Source of the DNA: Sulfitobacter delicatus
Lineage (GTDB): Bacteria > Pseudomonadota > Alphaproteobacteria > Rhodobacterales > Rhodobacteraceae
DNA length: 64,000 bases
Assembly (NCBI RefSeq): GCF_900102535.1
Contig: NZ_FNBP01000012.1
Coordinates: 1 to 64,000, forward strand
Reading direction: 5' to 3'
A model generated the notes under the pieces. That model was not told where the DNA came from. It ran no database searches and saw nothing but the letters and a program-made list of their open reading frames with translations. Both the position numbers and the translations under genes were made by a program. Shown here piece by piece: positions 1-9,010 of this stretch; position 1 is the first letter of the stretch, and each line of letters begins with the position of its first letter.

Positions 1-338
1 TGATATCAGGGTCTTGAGCAATCAACTCTTCGAAAAAACCAACATGGGGTGCCAATTTCCCTGACCCTTTTGGACGACCCTGTACGGCAGGATCAGCCCG
101 GCCCGTCGTTTGGATCTGATGCCGCCATCGTGCGCCCGTTGCTGGCGACAGCTTCAAGCGCGCTGCCGCCGCTCGCCCGCTTAACCCTTCCTCAATATAT
201 CTCTGAAACCGCGCCCGAAGCGCTGATGGCAAAGGTGCTGACATAGTTCATCCTCCCAAACAGGATGAATCACAATCAGACCAGTTTGGGAATCCCCGGC
301 GATTCAGGTTTTGTTAGAAGCGCTTTAAGGCGCGGCGC
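1..338. other. Left-edge region without a supportable gene
   Basis: No convincing coding region is visible here. A 65-codon open frame with a GTG start (49-246) has no recognisable domain and no Shine-Dalgarno sequence, so it is not called. An 8-bp inverted repeat, TTCATCCT/AGGATGAA with a 7-nt loop, lies at 247-269. It has no T-run and could be a weak terminator or an operator. The region lies beyond the 3' end of the minus-strand gene that ends at 339 and may include the 3' flank of a gene outside the window. Confidence 0.4.
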
Positions 339-1385
339 TCAAGCCACCGCGGCCTCAGACAGAATGACGAGCGCCCGCGCGTTCGTGTCAATCTGTAAGG
401 CGTTTCGGTGCGACCCAGCGGCCAGCAACGCAGCCAGCCCTGCCGCGCCTGACGGGGTAGAGGTAAGGCCCGCGGGCTCTGCCCGCGCCACCCCAACCTG
501 AGCCTCTTTTTCGGTGATCGTAAGGAAATGATCTGCGTCGCGTGCCAGCCCCTTGAGGGCTATTAGCGAGGGCGCTTTGCAGTCGAGCCGCCCCATGCAG
601 GAAGCGGGCCCTTCGGAAGTCACAGGCGCGGAACCCGCAATCGAGCCATAGAGCGCAGGGGCAAATTCGGGCTCGACGACGATGATGATCGGCGCATCGC
701 CCCAAGCCTGCCGGGCATGAGCTGCGCAGGCGGCGGCCAGCCCGCCGACCCCGGCTTGCAAGAAGATATGCGTGGGCGGTTCGGACATCTGCGCAACTAC
801 TTCGGCCATCATCGCCGTGTAGCCCTCCATCAACAGGTGCGGCAGGTCGGTATATCCAACCCAAGACGAATCCGAGAGCAACGTGCCCCCTGTAAGCTGC
901 GCGTTCTCTTCGGCGGCGCTCATACTCTCTTCATAGGTGTTTCCCGCCCGGACCACCTCCGCGCCCTCCTTTCGCAAACGTTGCGCGAAGGATTCAGGCA
1001 CGCTTTCAGCTAAAAATACCCGCGACCGCGCGCCAAAGACCCGAGCACTTGCAGCGACCGATAGCCCATGATTGCCGGCGGAGGCCGTGACATAGGTTTG
1101 GTCAGCGGCGGTGCCGCTCTGCGCATGCTGGGCGATGACATTCGCCGCACCAAGCGCCTTGAAACTGCCGAGGCCCATTCGGCTGCGCTCATCCTTGACG
1201 TAGAGTTGGGCAATACCCGACCGGGCCGCGAGTTCAGGCGCGGCTTGCAACGGGGTCGTCGCGGCCACAGGGCAGCGCGCTAATAGTTCGGAGGTGACGG
1301 AAGCATTCGCGCTCGGCCAGGGGATATTGGCGAGGTCGGGGTGGTCGAGGCCAATTGTCCGGAACGGGTTGCTGAGGTGATCCAT
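339..1385 (-). CDS. PLP-dependent diaminopropionate ammonia-lyase-like enzyme
   Basis: This is a 348-residue fold-type II PLP enzyme. The likely Schiff-base lysine is K76 in GLGSFKALGA, an SAGNHG cofactor-binding loop follows at about 101-107, and a glycine-rich phosphate loop (QAGVGG) lies near 210. The KDE..R.GLGSFK arrangement is that of diaminopropionate ammonia-lyase (DpaL/YgeX), which splits 2,3-diaminopropionate into pyruvate and ammonia. It is somewhat shorter than the roughly 400-residue characterised members, so the substrate is inferred; a threonine/serine dehydratase-like activity is the alternative. It is transcribed alone on the minus strand; nothing downstream suggests an operon. 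Confidence 0.75.
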   Translation of the reverse strand: MDHLSNPFRTIGLDHPDLANIPWPSANASVTSELLARCPVAATTPLQAAPELAARSGIAQLYVKDERSRMGLGSFKALGAANVIAQHAQSGTAADQTYVTASAGNHGLSVAASARVFGARSRVFLAESVPESFAQRLRKEGAEVVRAGNTYEESMSAAEENAQLTGGTLLSDSSWVGYTDLPHLLMEGYTAMMAEVVAQMSEPPTHIFLQAGVGGLAAACAAHARQAWGDAPIIIVVEPEFAPALYGSIAGSAPVTSEGPASCMGRLDCKAPSLIALKGLARDADHFLTITEKEAQVGVARAEPAGLTSTPSGAAGLAALLAAGSHRNALQIDTNARALVILSEAAVA

Positions 1386-1462
1386 ACCGCAGGGTAGCCG
1401 GGCTTCGTGGTGGGCGGCAAGGTGCTAATGACGGCGGTTAGCTGATGGATGAAGCGAAGGGA

Positions 1463-1525
1463 GGGGGCGCTGCCCCCATCGCGCCAGAGGCGCGATTCCC
1501 CCGCGGGTATTTAAGAAAGGATGAA
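1463..1525 (-). repeat. Double-hairpin dispersed repeat, copy A
   Basis: Read on the minus strand, this 63-nt element runs TTCATCC, a T-rich tract, AAATACCCGCGGGGGA, an 8-bp hairpin (ATCGCGCC/GGCGCGAT, loop TCT) and a 6-bp hairpin (GGGGGC/GCCCCC). It lies downstream of leuB and in the same orientation. A near-identical copy in the same relation to rsmD is at 47464-47525. The two copies differ by two bases near the T-tract and by small changes in the first hairpin loop. It looks like a genomic repeat family of 3' flanks rather than a private terminator. Confidence 0.8.
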
Positions 1526-1534
1526 AAGGGGGGG

Positions 1535-1554
1535 GGCGGGGTGTGAGCCCCGCC
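1535..1554 (-). terminator. Probable leuB terminator hairpin
   Basis: A 7-bp GC-only stem (GGCGGGG/CCCCGCC, loop of 6) lies just beyond the leuB stop codon. On the minus strand it is followed by a run of C and then TTTT, immediately before repeat copy A. It is a reasonable Rho-independent terminator for leuB, although the C-run between stem and T-run is atypical. Confidence 0.5.
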
Positions 1555-1562
1555 GTGGTGGC

Positions 1563-2669
1563 TTAGAGGCTGGCGTCGAGGGCTTTGAGGATGGCGTCGC
1601 CCATTTCTTCGGTGGTGATGGGGGTGCCGCCTTCGGGGCCCATGAGGTCGGGCGTGCGGGCGCCGTCGGCCAGCGCTTGTTCGACGGCTTTCTCCAGACG
1701 TGCGGCTTCGTCGCCTTGGTCAAAGGAATAGCGCAGCGCCATGGCGAAGCTGAGGATACAGGCGATCGGGTTGGCTTTGCCTTGGCCCGCAATGTCGGGT
1801 GCGGAGCCGTGGACGGGCTCGTAAAGCGCTTTGGGACGGCCGTCAGCATTAGGGGCGCCGAGACTGGCGGAGGGCAGCATGCCGAGGCTGCCGGTCAGCA
1901 TCGCGGCACAGTCGCTCAGGATGTCGCCGAAGAGGTTGTCGGTGACAATGACGTCGAATTGCTTGGGGGCGCGGACAAGTTGCATGGCGCCGTTGTCGGC
2001 GTACATGTGGCTGAGTTCAATGTCGGGGTATTCGGCGTCGCGGACCCGCTGGGTGACTTCGCGCCAGAGGATGCCGCTTTCCATCACATTGGCTTTTTCC
2101 ATCGAGCAGACTTTGCTGCCGCGGCGGCGGGCCAACTCGAAGGCCGAGCGGGCGACGCGTTCAATCTCGCTTTCGGTGTAGCGCTGTGTGTTGATGCCGA
2201 CGTGTTCGTTGCCTTCTTCAAAGATGCCGCGCGGTTCGCCGAAGTAGACGCCGGAGGTCAGTTCGCGCACGATCATGATGTCGAGGCCTGCGACGATGTC
2301 TTTCTTCAGCGAGGAGAAATCGGCCAGGGCGTCAAAGCATTGCGCGGGGCGCAGGTTGGAAAAGAGGTCCATTTCCTTGCGCAGGCGCAGGAGGCCGCGT
2401 TCGGGTTTTACTGAGAAATCGAGGTCGTCGTATTTCGGGCCGCCCACCGCGCCCAAGAGCACTGCGTCCACCTCGAGCGCGCGGGCCATTGTGTCGTCAT
2501 GCAGGGGCGTGCCGTGTTTGTCATAGGCAGCACCACCGACCAGATCATGCTCTACGTCGAAGGCCAGATCGCGCTTTTCGCCGAACCAGTCGATGATGCG
2601 CGTGACCTGCGCCATGACCTCGGGGCCGATGCCGTCGCCGGGAAGGATGAGCAAGGATGGGTTGGCCAT
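1563..2669 (-). CDS. leuB: 3-isopropylmalate dehydrogenase LeuB
   Basis: LeuB oxidises and decarboxylates 3-isopropylmalate with NAD+ in cytosolic leucine synthesis. The 368-residue protein starts with [13 protein letters not shown], carries the [18 protein letters not shown] substrate segment, the [16 protein letters not shown] loop, the NLFGDILSD metal/substrate signature and the [15 protein letters not shown] cofactor motif, all standard for the family. The ATG at 2669 is chosen because an AGGAG lies 7 nt upstream and the protein then begins at the expected MANPSLLIL; a longer frame to 2726 lacks this support. It lies downstream of leuC and leuD but is separated from them by two unrelated genes, so it probably has its own promoter. 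Confidence 0.97.
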   Translation of the reverse strand: MANPSLLILPGDGIGPEVMAQVTRIIDWFGEKRDLAFDVEHDLVGGAAYDKHGTPLHDDTMARALEVDAVLLGAVGGPKYDDLDFSVKPERGLLRLRKEMDLFSNLRPAQCFDALADFSSLKKDIVAGLDIMIVRELTSGVYFGEPRGIFEEGNEHVGINTQRYTESEIERVARSAFELARRRGSKVCSMEKANVMESGILWREVTQRVRDAEYPDIELSHMYADNGAMQLVRAPKQFDVIVTDNLFGDILSDCAAMLTGSLGMLPSASLGAPNADGRPKALYEPVHGSAPDIAGQGKANPIACILSFAMALRYSFDQGDEAARLEKAVEQALADGARTPDLMGPEGGTPITTEEMGDAILKALDASL

Positions 2670-2738
2670 GGGAAACTCCTGAAATGCTGTTGCGAACGGG
2701 GTAGCCTGCGCTTTCCGGAGGGTCAAGACAGGGGCACG

Positions 2739-3737
2739 TCAGCGGGTCAGATCGACCCAGACGAGCGCGTGGCGGCTGGCGACGTCGCCCTTCGCCCAGT
2801 GTACCCCTGCATCGACGATCTGCCAGTCGCGCGAGGGGAGGATGTAGTCAACCCGCATGGGGCCGGTGCGTGGCCAGTTTACGGTGGGGATGTCAGGCAG
2901 CGGGTCTTGCAGCGCAGAGTGGGTGAGCAGAGAAGTGATCGCTTCCCCGCGTCCGTCACCGCGGTGCGGGTCGAGGTTGGCGTCGCCCAGCAGGATGAAT
3001 GGACCTTTCGGTGTGGTGCCGATCCGACCTTCGATATGATGGCGCCAGAAAGCGGTTTCGTCGTGGTTGCGGCGGCCATTGCGGTCTTCAGGTCCGTCGA
3101 AAACCGGGGGCGTAGCGTGGTATGTCAGCAGGGTGACTGAGCCATATTCAGGCGTTTGGACGGGCAGCGACCAATGGCTGTTGGAGGAGAGACGCTGTGC
3201 GCCCTGGGCGTCCAGACCTGCGAATGGGGTGCCGTTGACCATGGGGTAGAGAGTGTCTGGGAGGTCTTTCCACAAGAATGCGCTGAAATCCTGAAGCTCG
3301 TTCAACACGAATGGGTGTTGGGACAGGATCGCCATGGCCCCCTGCCCGAAGAACCGGCCATAGCCCTGCGCATCGCCCGGGCCAGAGCGTTTGCCGTCGC
3401 CGTCGAGGTCCAAATCGCTTTGTCGGCCAGCATTGGGCGGCCCTGCAAAGCGATGCGGATAAGATAGGCCAGCGGCGGTTAAACTATCGGCCAGTGCGTT
3501 TAGCGCGCGCCCCTCTAGGTCATAGTCAATGCCCTGTAGGACGATGATGTCGGGGGCGATGGAGAGGATCGCGTCCATGACAGAGGCAACCGCGGGGTCG
3601 TCACCCCGCAGGATATCGCGGAGCAGCAGACCGGGGCCTTTGCGCGATAGTTCGGTATTGAACGTAGCGATGCGCAGGGGGTCTGCCTGCGCCATGCTGG
3701 CGAGCAGCATTAAGGCGGCTAAGAGCGTGCGGATCAG
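2739..3737 (-). CDS. Exported endonuclease/exonuclease/phosphatase (EEP) family protein
   Basis: The protein has the EEP fold motifs in order: an IATFNTEL start strand, IIVLQGIDYD where DNase-I-like enzymes have their metal-binding Glu (here Gln), LLGDANLDP, VDYILPS and the terminal SRHALVWVD histidine. Members cleave phosphodiesters of nucleic acids or phospholipids; the substrate here is unknown. A hydrophobic LLAALMLLASMAQA stretch is a likely signal peptide. The start is uncertain: the coordinate uses a CTG overlapping the upstream stop codon, which gives a complete signal peptide; an ATG at about 3701 would trim its charged N-terminus and an ATG at 3851 would overlap the upstream gene by more than 100 bp. 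It is coupled to the membrane-protein gene before it. Confidence 0.8.
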   Translation of the reverse strand: MIRTLLAALMLLASMAQADPLRIATFNTELSRKGPGLLLRDILRGDDPAVASVMDAILSIAPDIIVLQGIDYDLEGRALNALADSLTAAGLSYPHRFAGPPNAGRQSDLDLDGDGKRSGPGDAQGYGRFFGQGAMAILSQHPFVLNELQDFSAFLWKDLPDTLYPMVNGTPFAGLDAQGAQRLSSNSHWSLPVQTPEYGSVTLLTYHATPPVFDGPEDRNGRRNHDETAFWRHHIEGRIGTTPKGPFILLGDANLDPHRGDGRGEAITSLLTHSALQDPLPDIPTVNWPRTGPMRVDYILPSRDWQIVDAGVHWAKGDVASRHALVWVDLTR

Positions 3738-4564
3738 GCCGCCTGCAAATGCGCGTCGGCGTAGGCGCGGCGGCGCTTGTCTTGGATCATCTCGGCCACA
3801 CGCCCCATGGCGATGCCCCGCATGATCATACTGGCAGGCAGGAAGGCCCATGCGCTTATCGTCCAGATCATGGTTTGCGAATTGCTCAGTGAGATCGGGT
3901 CTACCAGATCGGCGGCCGCCTTGACCACTGCGGGGATGACAAAGGGCAGCAGGAAGCCGAGGGCGATATTGAACCGCGAATCCCGCTGCAGACGCACCAA
4001 AACGTCACCGCCGGCGGTCGGGTCAAACAGAGGCAGGTTAACCCAGACGTTGAAGGCTCCGCGCCGTGCGGGCCAGCCCATCACGCGGACAAGGACGACA
4101 AAGGCGGTCAGCGCGACCAGCGACGTGAGATAGGCGAGCCCAGCCGCCGTGCGCACAAGGCTGACGGTTTCAGGGGCCGCGTCGGCTGGAAGCATCAGCA
4201 CCACAAGGCGCACGGGCGAATAGGGGAAATCAATCGCATTGCCCAGGATCGTGCCGAGCGAGGTCAGCCCGGCGGTGAGCATCGTCGGGTAGGTCTGGCC
4301 GCGTGCGATCAGTGCCAGAACAACGACGGTGACCAGAAGGCTGATAAATCGCAGGCGGTTGAACGGCGGCGCATCGCGGAACTCAACAATGCTGGGCAAG
4401 CGCGAATTATATTCGAGGAAAGTGAGAAAGGCGGCCACGAAACCGACAAGGAGCGTGATCTGACTGGCCTCAGCATCTGAGCCGGGAAGCAGGAGCGCGG
4501 GGGTGGCGATCAATAGAGCCACCAATAGGCCACGCGTTGCCGCGCCTGTCATACGTCCAATCAC
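3734..4564 (-). CDS. Multi-spanning membrane protein of unknown function
   Basis: This 276-residue protein has about six hydrophobic segments (near residues 10-28, 33-50, 70-90, 125-160, 195-215 and 230-250) separated by short charged loops, and an Arg/Lys-rich C-terminus that should be cytoplasmic. I recognise no domain. It overlaps the downstream EEP-family gene, so the two are probably translated together; a membrane anchor or transporter working with a secreted phosphodiesterase is possible but is only inference. Its upstream neighbour leuD is about 300 bp away. Confidence 0.75.
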   Translation of the reverse strand: MIGRMTGAATRGLLVALLIATPALLLPGSDAEASQITLLVGFVAAFLTFLEYNSRLPSIVEFRDAPPFNRLRFISLLVTVVVLALIARGQTYPTMLTAGLTSLGTILGNAIDFPYSPVRLVVLMLPADAAPETVSLVRTAAGLAYLTSLVALTAFVVLVRVMGWPARRGAFNVWVNLPLFDPTAGGDVLVRLQRDSRFNIALGFLLPFVIPAVVKAAADLVDPISLSNSQTMIWTISAWAFLPASMIMRGIAMGRVAEMIQDKRRRAYADAHLQAA

Positions 4565-4792
4565 TATTCTGCCCTTCCAAACTGGCCAGCCGCGATACGT
4601 TGCCGCGTGCTTATCCCAACTTGATGTGCCCCGCTTCCGGGGTTTGCCTCATTCTTGCCCAAATTGTGCCTTCTTTCCCCATGTGTCTCAAGGCTTCCCC
4701 TGAAGAACAGCGAATGGATGGGGCGTTTTGAAGGTGAAGGTGGTGCGTTCTTGCATCATTTCCGTGGCGGAAGAATGACGGGCCGCAAGATA

Positions 4793-4819
4793 TTGTGGGC
4801 GCCGCATATGCGCCCACAA
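4793..4819 (-). terminator. Perfect 10-bp inverted repeat downstream of leuD
   Basis: The arms TTGTGGGCGC and GCGCCCACAA are perfectly complementary around a 7-nt loop, 40 nt beyond the leuD stop. There is no T-run on either strand, so it may end or stabilise the leuCD transcript, or be an operator for the membrane-protein gene that starts at 4564. The rest of the gap 4565-4858 shows nothing else I can name. Confidence 0.45.
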
Positions 4820-4858
4820 GTTGAGATGATCAAGAGCTCTGCACTTCTGCCGCCGGGG

Positions 4859-5464
4859 TCAGACCCAAGGGCGGCTTTGGTTCAGCGATTCCTCATAGGT
4901 ATCGATTGAAGATGCTTTTTCCAGCGTAAGCCCGATGTCGTCCAACCCTTCGAGCAGGCAGTGCTTTTTAAAGGCGTCGACCTCAAAGGAGAACTGCTCG
5001 CCATCCGACGTGGTGACAGTCTGGTTCACCAGATCAATCGTCATCCGGGCGTTGGAGCCCTTTTCGGCGTCTTTCATCAGCACATCGACCTGCTCTTGCG
5101 GCAGCGCGATGGGCAGGATGCCGTTCTTAAAGCAGTTGTTGTGAAAGATGTCGGCAAAGCTGGGCGCGATGACGCAGCGGATGCCGAAGTCCTTGATCGC
5201 CCAAGGGGCGTGTTCGCGCGAAGAGCCGCAGCCGAAATTGTCGCCCGCGACGAGGATCTGCGCATCGCGGTACTGCGGCTGGTTCAGCACGAAATCGGGG
5301 ATCTCGTTGCCTTCACGGTCATAACGCATCTCGTCAAAGAGGTTCACACCAAGGCCGGAGCGTTTGATCGTCTTAAGAAACACTTTGGGAATGATCATGT
5401 CGGTGTCGATGTTCACCAGCGGCATGGGGGCCGCGGTGCCGGTGATTTCTGTAAATTTTTCCAT
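4859..5464 (-). CDS. leuD: 3-isopropylmalate dehydratase small subunit LeuD
   Basis: LeuD forms the swivelling small subunit of isopropylmalate isomerase with LeuC, converting 2- to 3-isopropylmalate. The 201-residue length is typical. Diagnostic segments are [10 protein letters not shown] near the N-terminus, the aconitase-swivel signature [14 protein letters not shown] at about 77-90, and [11 protein letters not shown]. It is preceded on the same strand by leuC, but a small gene on the opposite strand (5543-5758) lies between them, so transcription of leuCD must read through an antisense gene or leuD needs its own promoter. Confidence 0.97.
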   Translation of the reverse strand: MEKFTEITGTAAPMPLVNIDTDMIIPKVFLKTIKRSGLGVNLFDEMRYDREGNEIPDFVLNQPQYRDAQILVAGDNFGCGSSREHAPWAIKDFGIRCVIAPSFADIFHNNCFKNGILPIALPQEQVDVLMKDAEKGSNARMTIDLVNQTVTTSDGEQFSFEVDAFKKHCLLEGLDDIGLTLEKASSIDTYEESLNQSRPWV

Positions 5465-5542
5465 CGGGTTGTCCTTTGGTCTCGCCGGAACTTTGCCGCC
5501 CTGCGGCGCGTTTCAGGCTATTGGGTATCAGGAGGGCACGGC

Positions 5543-5758
5543 ATGTCGTACCAAACCGGCACGAAGGTGGAATGGGATTGGGGCAATGGCACCGGGACCG
5601 GCAAGATCGTCAAGAAATACACGCAGAAGATCACGCTGAAGATTGACGGCAGCGAGGTGACCCGCAAAGCGTCTGATGACGAACCAGCCTATAAGATCGA
5701 GCAGGACGACGGCAGCGAAGTGCTGAAGTCCGGCAGCGAGCTCCGCAAGGCCAACTGA
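5543..5758 (+). CDS. DUF2945 (hypervirulence-associated TUDOR-like) small protein
   Basis: This 71-residue protein matches the DUF2945 pattern: GTKVEWDWGNGTGTGKIVKKYT, then ITLKIDGSEVTRKASDDEPAYKIEQ and DGSEVLKSGSELRK, a small beta-barrel fold likened to Tudor domains. No molecular role is established. The ATG at 5543 has an AGGAGG-type ribosome site 6-9 nt upstream, which excludes the much longer frame extending back to 4961, an antisense artefact over leuD. It sits alone on the plus strand between leuC and leuD. Confidence 0.88.
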   Translation: MSYQTGTKVEWDWGNGTGTGKIVKKYTQKITLKIDGSEVTRKASDDEPAYKIEQDDGSEVLKSGSELRKAN

Positions 5759-5796
5759 GCCCTGCGCAAACCGCCCGGTATCCATTCCCCGCCCGC

Positions 5797-7203
5797 TCAC
5801 GCCAGTTCGCGCCCGTCGGTCAGGTGGCCGGTGAGGGCTGCCGCCGCGGCCATGCCGGGGGACACAAGATGCGTGCGCCCTTTATAGCCCTGACGCCCCT
5901 CGAAGTTGCGGTTTGACGTCGCCGCACAGCGTTCGCCGGGGGCGAGCTGGTCGGGGTTCATCGCCAGACACATGGAGCAGCCCGCCAGACGCCATTCAAA
6001 ACCGGCCTCGCGAAAGATGTCCGCCAGCCCTTCTTCTTCGGCCTGAGCGCGCACGAGGCCCGAGCCGGGCACGACCATGGCGCGCAGCCCGTCCTTGATC
6101 TTTTTGCCTTTCAGCACGGCAGCAGCGGCGCGCAGGTCTTCGATGCGGCCGTTGGTGCAGGAGCCGATAAAGACCGTGTCGATCTGGATGTCGGTCAGTT
6201 TCTGGCCCGGCTTCAGGTCCATATATTCCAGCGCACGCTTCACCGCATCGACCTTGCCGCCTTTGAAATCTTCGGGCGCAGGAACAACCGAGGTGATCGG
6301 CAGCACGTCTTCGGGCGAGGTGCCCCAAGTCACAACTGGCGCGATGTCTTCGCCTTTCAGCGTGACGACCTTGTCCCAATGAGCGTCATCATCGGAATAG
6401 AGCGTCTTCCACCAGTCCATCGCCGCTTCCCACTGTGCGCCTTTCGGGGCGTGGGGGCGGCCTTTGCAATACTCGAAGGTCTTTTCGTCCGGCGCGATCA
6501 GGCCCGCACGTGCGCCGCCTTCGATCGCCATGTTGCAGACGGTCATGCGGCCTTCCATCGACAGATCGCGGATTGCTTCGCCGCAATACTCGATCACATA
6601 GCCGGTGCCGCCCGCGGTGCCGGTGGCGCCGATGACCGACAGGGTGATGTCCTTAGCGGTGACGCCGGGGCGCAGCTTGCCGGTGATCTCGACTTTCATG
6701 TTCTTGCCCTTGCGCTGGATCAGCGTCTGGGTGGCAAGGACATGCTCAACCTCCGAGGTGCCGATGCCATGCGCCAGCGCGCCGAACGCACCATGGGTCG
6801 CGGTGTGGCTGTCACCGCAGACCACAGTCATGCCCGGCAGGGTCCAACCCTGCTCGGGCCCGACGATATGCACGATGCCTTGGCGCACGTCCGAGACGGG
6901 ATAATAATGCACGCCGAACTCGCGGGCGTTTTTATCAAGCGCCGAGACCTGAATGCGGCTGTCTTCGGTCATCGCCGCCGGGTCTTCGCGGCCTTCGGTT
7001 GTGGGCACGTTGTGGTCCGGCACGGCGATGGTCTTGTCCGGCGCGCGCACGGTGCGGCCCGACATGCGCAGCCCTTCAAAGGCTTGTGGGCTGGTCACTT
7101 CGTGGACCAGATGGCGGTCGATATAGAGCAGGCAGGTGCCGTCGTCGGCTTCGTGCACGACATGGGCATCCCAGATTTTGTCATAGAGCGTCTTGGGGGA
7201 CAT
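5797..7203 (-). CDS. leuC: 3-isopropylmalate dehydratase large subunit LeuC
   Basis: LeuC carries the 4Fe-4S cluster of isopropylmalate isomerase. The 468-residue protein contains all three expected cluster cysteines: C349 in GSCTNGR and C409/C412 in AGCSMCL. The [32 protein letters not shown] region at about 128-160 is the family's substrate-binding part. The ATG at 7203 is preceded by GAGAGGAC and gives the standard [14 protein letters not shown] start; a longer frame to 7329 has no such support. It partners with leuD downstream. Confidence 0.97.
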   Translation of the reverse strand: MSPKTLYDKIWDAHVVHEADDGTCLLYIDRHLVHEVTSPQAFEGLRMSGRTVRAPDKTIAVPDHNVPTTEGREDPAAMTEDSRIQVSALDKNAREFGVHYYPVSDVRQGIVHIVGPEQGWTLPGMTVVCGDSHTATHGAFGALAHGIGTSEVEHVLATQTLIQRKGKNMKVEITGKLRPGVTAKDITLSVIGATGTAGGTGYVIEYCGEAIRDLSMEGRMTVCNMAIEGGARAGLIAPDEKTFEYCKGRPHAPKGAQWEAAMDWWKTLYSDDDAHWDKVVTLKGEDIAPVVTWGTSPEDVLPITSVVPAPEDFKGGKVDAVKRALEYMDLKPGQKLTDIQIDTVFIGSCTNGRIEDLRAAAAVLKGKKIKDGLRAMVVPGSGLVRAQAEEEGLADIFREAGFEWRLAGCSMCLAMNPDQLAPGERCAATSNRNFEGRQGYKGRTHLVSPGMAAAAALTGHLTDGRELA

Positions 7204-7469
7204 GATGGTCCTCTCCCGTGGTTTGGAATGGCAAAGGGTGTGGCGAAAGGTCGGCTTAAGCCCGAGCGAGAACGCTATGCGTCGCGCCGAAGAAGCGTTC
7301 GCGCAGACGCGCACGGTCGCAAAGGTCAAACACCAGTATCATGGGGCAAGGGATATAGAGCCGAGGTGAGTCCTGCAAGGTGGCATCGTGGGCTCTGACT
7401 AATGCGGGGCTTCTTGCTCTGCGACGGGGGCTGTGCCACGCTGATTTTCCAAAGCTTTAAAGGCCGTAC

Positions 7470-8825
7470 ATGGACCTACAGACCCAACCCTTTTCGGATT
7501 TCTTCCTGTCGTTGATGGCGCTGTTTGATGGCGTTGTGCACTTTGGCCAGAGCGTTCTCAGCCCCGGCTGGCGGCAGAACCAAATCCTGATCCTTCTAGC
7601 ACTGGTGGCACTGGCATGGGTCTTGCACCGGATCACCGGGACCATGCTGCAAAACTGGGTCCGCTCCCGCGAGGGCTGGTCGAAATGGCAATTGCGGGTG
7701 GTGGTGCAACTGCGGCGACGGCTGGGGCTGATGTGGTTCGCCCTGCTGGCGGGTGGACTTTATCAGGTGATGCAGAATGTCACTTGGCCGTCGCGGTCCT
7801 ATCTGATCGGGTTGGCAGCCACCTTGGCCGCGATCTATGTCGGCATCGCCTTTGCCGCGCGTCTGGTGCGCAACCGTCCATTGCGGCGGATGGTGACATG
7901 GGGCCTATGGATTTACGCCACACTCTATATGCTGAGCGTCGATGATGACGTGGCACAGTTCCTTGATGGTCTGGCGCTGAACATCGGCGAGTTCCGCCTG
8001 TCGGTTCTGGCCATCCTGACCGCGCTGGTGGTGATCGGCGCGCTGTTAACCGGTGCGCGGCTGATTTCCACCACCACCGCCGCCACGATCCGCAAGAATG
8101 AAGACATCAGCCCCTCAATGCAGGTGCTCGCAGTCAAAGGACTGCAAATCGTTCTCTATGGCGCGGCGTTCTTTATCGGTGTGCGGGCCGTGGGGATTGA
8201 TCTGACCGGGTTGGCGGTGCTTTCGGGCGCGATTGGTGTAGGCCTTGGCTTTGGCTTGCAGAAGGTCGTGTCGAACCTTGTCTCTGGGGTGATCATCCTG
8301 CTGGATAAGTCAATCAAGCCCGGTGACGTGATCAGTTTGGGCGAGACCTTTGGCTGGATCCAGACCTTGGGCGCGCGCTATGCCTCTGTGGTCACGCGGG
8401 ACGGCAAGGAATATCTGATCCCGAACGAAGATTTGATCACCGGCCAAGTGGTGAACTGGTCCCACTCCAACGACTTTGTGCGGCTCGATATCTTCTTCGG
8501 TACAGCCTATGCCGATGACCCCCATGTGGTGCGCAAATTGGCGGTAGATGCCGCCCAAGGCGTCGACCGGGTGCTGAGCTACAAGGCCCCCGTCTGCCAC
8601 ATCGTCGGCTTTGGCGATTCGTCGGTGGATTACATTCTACGCTTTTGGATCAAAGACCCGACCGGTGGGCTGACCAACATTCGCGGCAATGTCTATCTGG
8701 CGCTTTGGGATGCGTTTAAGGAAAACGGCATCTCCATCCCCTTCCCGCAACGCGAAGTAAAAGTGGTTGAAGACAGCCATCTGGCCCTGTCGCGCCGCGC
8801 TGCAGCGAGCGATCTGCCGGACTAA
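7470..8825 (+). CDS. MscS-family mechanosensitive ion channel (large type)
   Basis: This 451-residue inner-membrane protein has several N-terminal transmembrane helices (about 40-60, 85-105, 110-130, 145-165, 180-205) followed by the MscS core. The pore-lining helix is recognisable around residues 250-275 (SGAIGVGLGFGLQKVVSNLV), followed by the beta-domain motif DKSIKPGDVI and the IPNEDLITGQVVNWSHSN segment. Such channels release osmolytes under hypo-osmotic stress. It is longer than E. coli MscS (286 residues) because of the extra N-terminal helices. A second, minimal MscS paralogue is at 44211-45056. Confidence 0.92.
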   Translation: MDLQTQPFSDFFLSLMALFDGVVHFGQSVLSPGWRQNQILILLALVALAWVLHRITGTMLQNWVRSREGWSKWQLRVVVQLRRRLGLMWFALLAGGLYQVMQNVTWPSRSYLIGLAATLAAIYVGIAFAARLVRNRPLRRMVTWGLWIYATLYMLSVDDDVAQFLDGLALNIGEFRLSVLAILTALVVIGALLTGARLISTTTAATIRKNEDISPSMQVLAVKGLQIVLYGAAFFIGVRAVGIDLTGLAVLSGAIGVGLGFGLQKVVSNLVSGVIILLDKSIKPGDVISLGETFGWIQTLGARYASVVTRDGKEYLIPNEDLITGQVVNWSHSNDFVRLDIFFGTAYADDPHVVRKLAVDAAQGVDRVLSYKAPVCHIVGFGDSSVDYILRFWIKDPTGGLTNIRGNVYLALWDAFKENGISIPFPQREVKVVEDSHLALSRRAAASDLPD

Positions 8826-9010
8826 GCGGGATTTTGCGCCACGGTTAACGCTCCTGACACGCGATCCATTGAAAAATCCGCCCCATATCGCTAAATTGGG
8901 GGAGCCTGGCACCGGGGCAAGCGTTCAGCATTGGCGGGTGCATTATGAAGGAGGACGATGTCCTGTCTCTTAACGTTGACGCAGCGCAGGCTGCTGACCA
9001 TGGGGCCGCA

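Noticed and set aside
49..246. 65-codon GTG-start frame at the left edge
   Set aside because: It has no ribosome site, no domain and ordinary chance length for this GC content.
4961..5758. 265-codon frame ending with the DUF2945 gene
   Set aside because: Its first 190 codons are antisense to leuD; the AGGAGG site at about 5530 supports starting at 5543.
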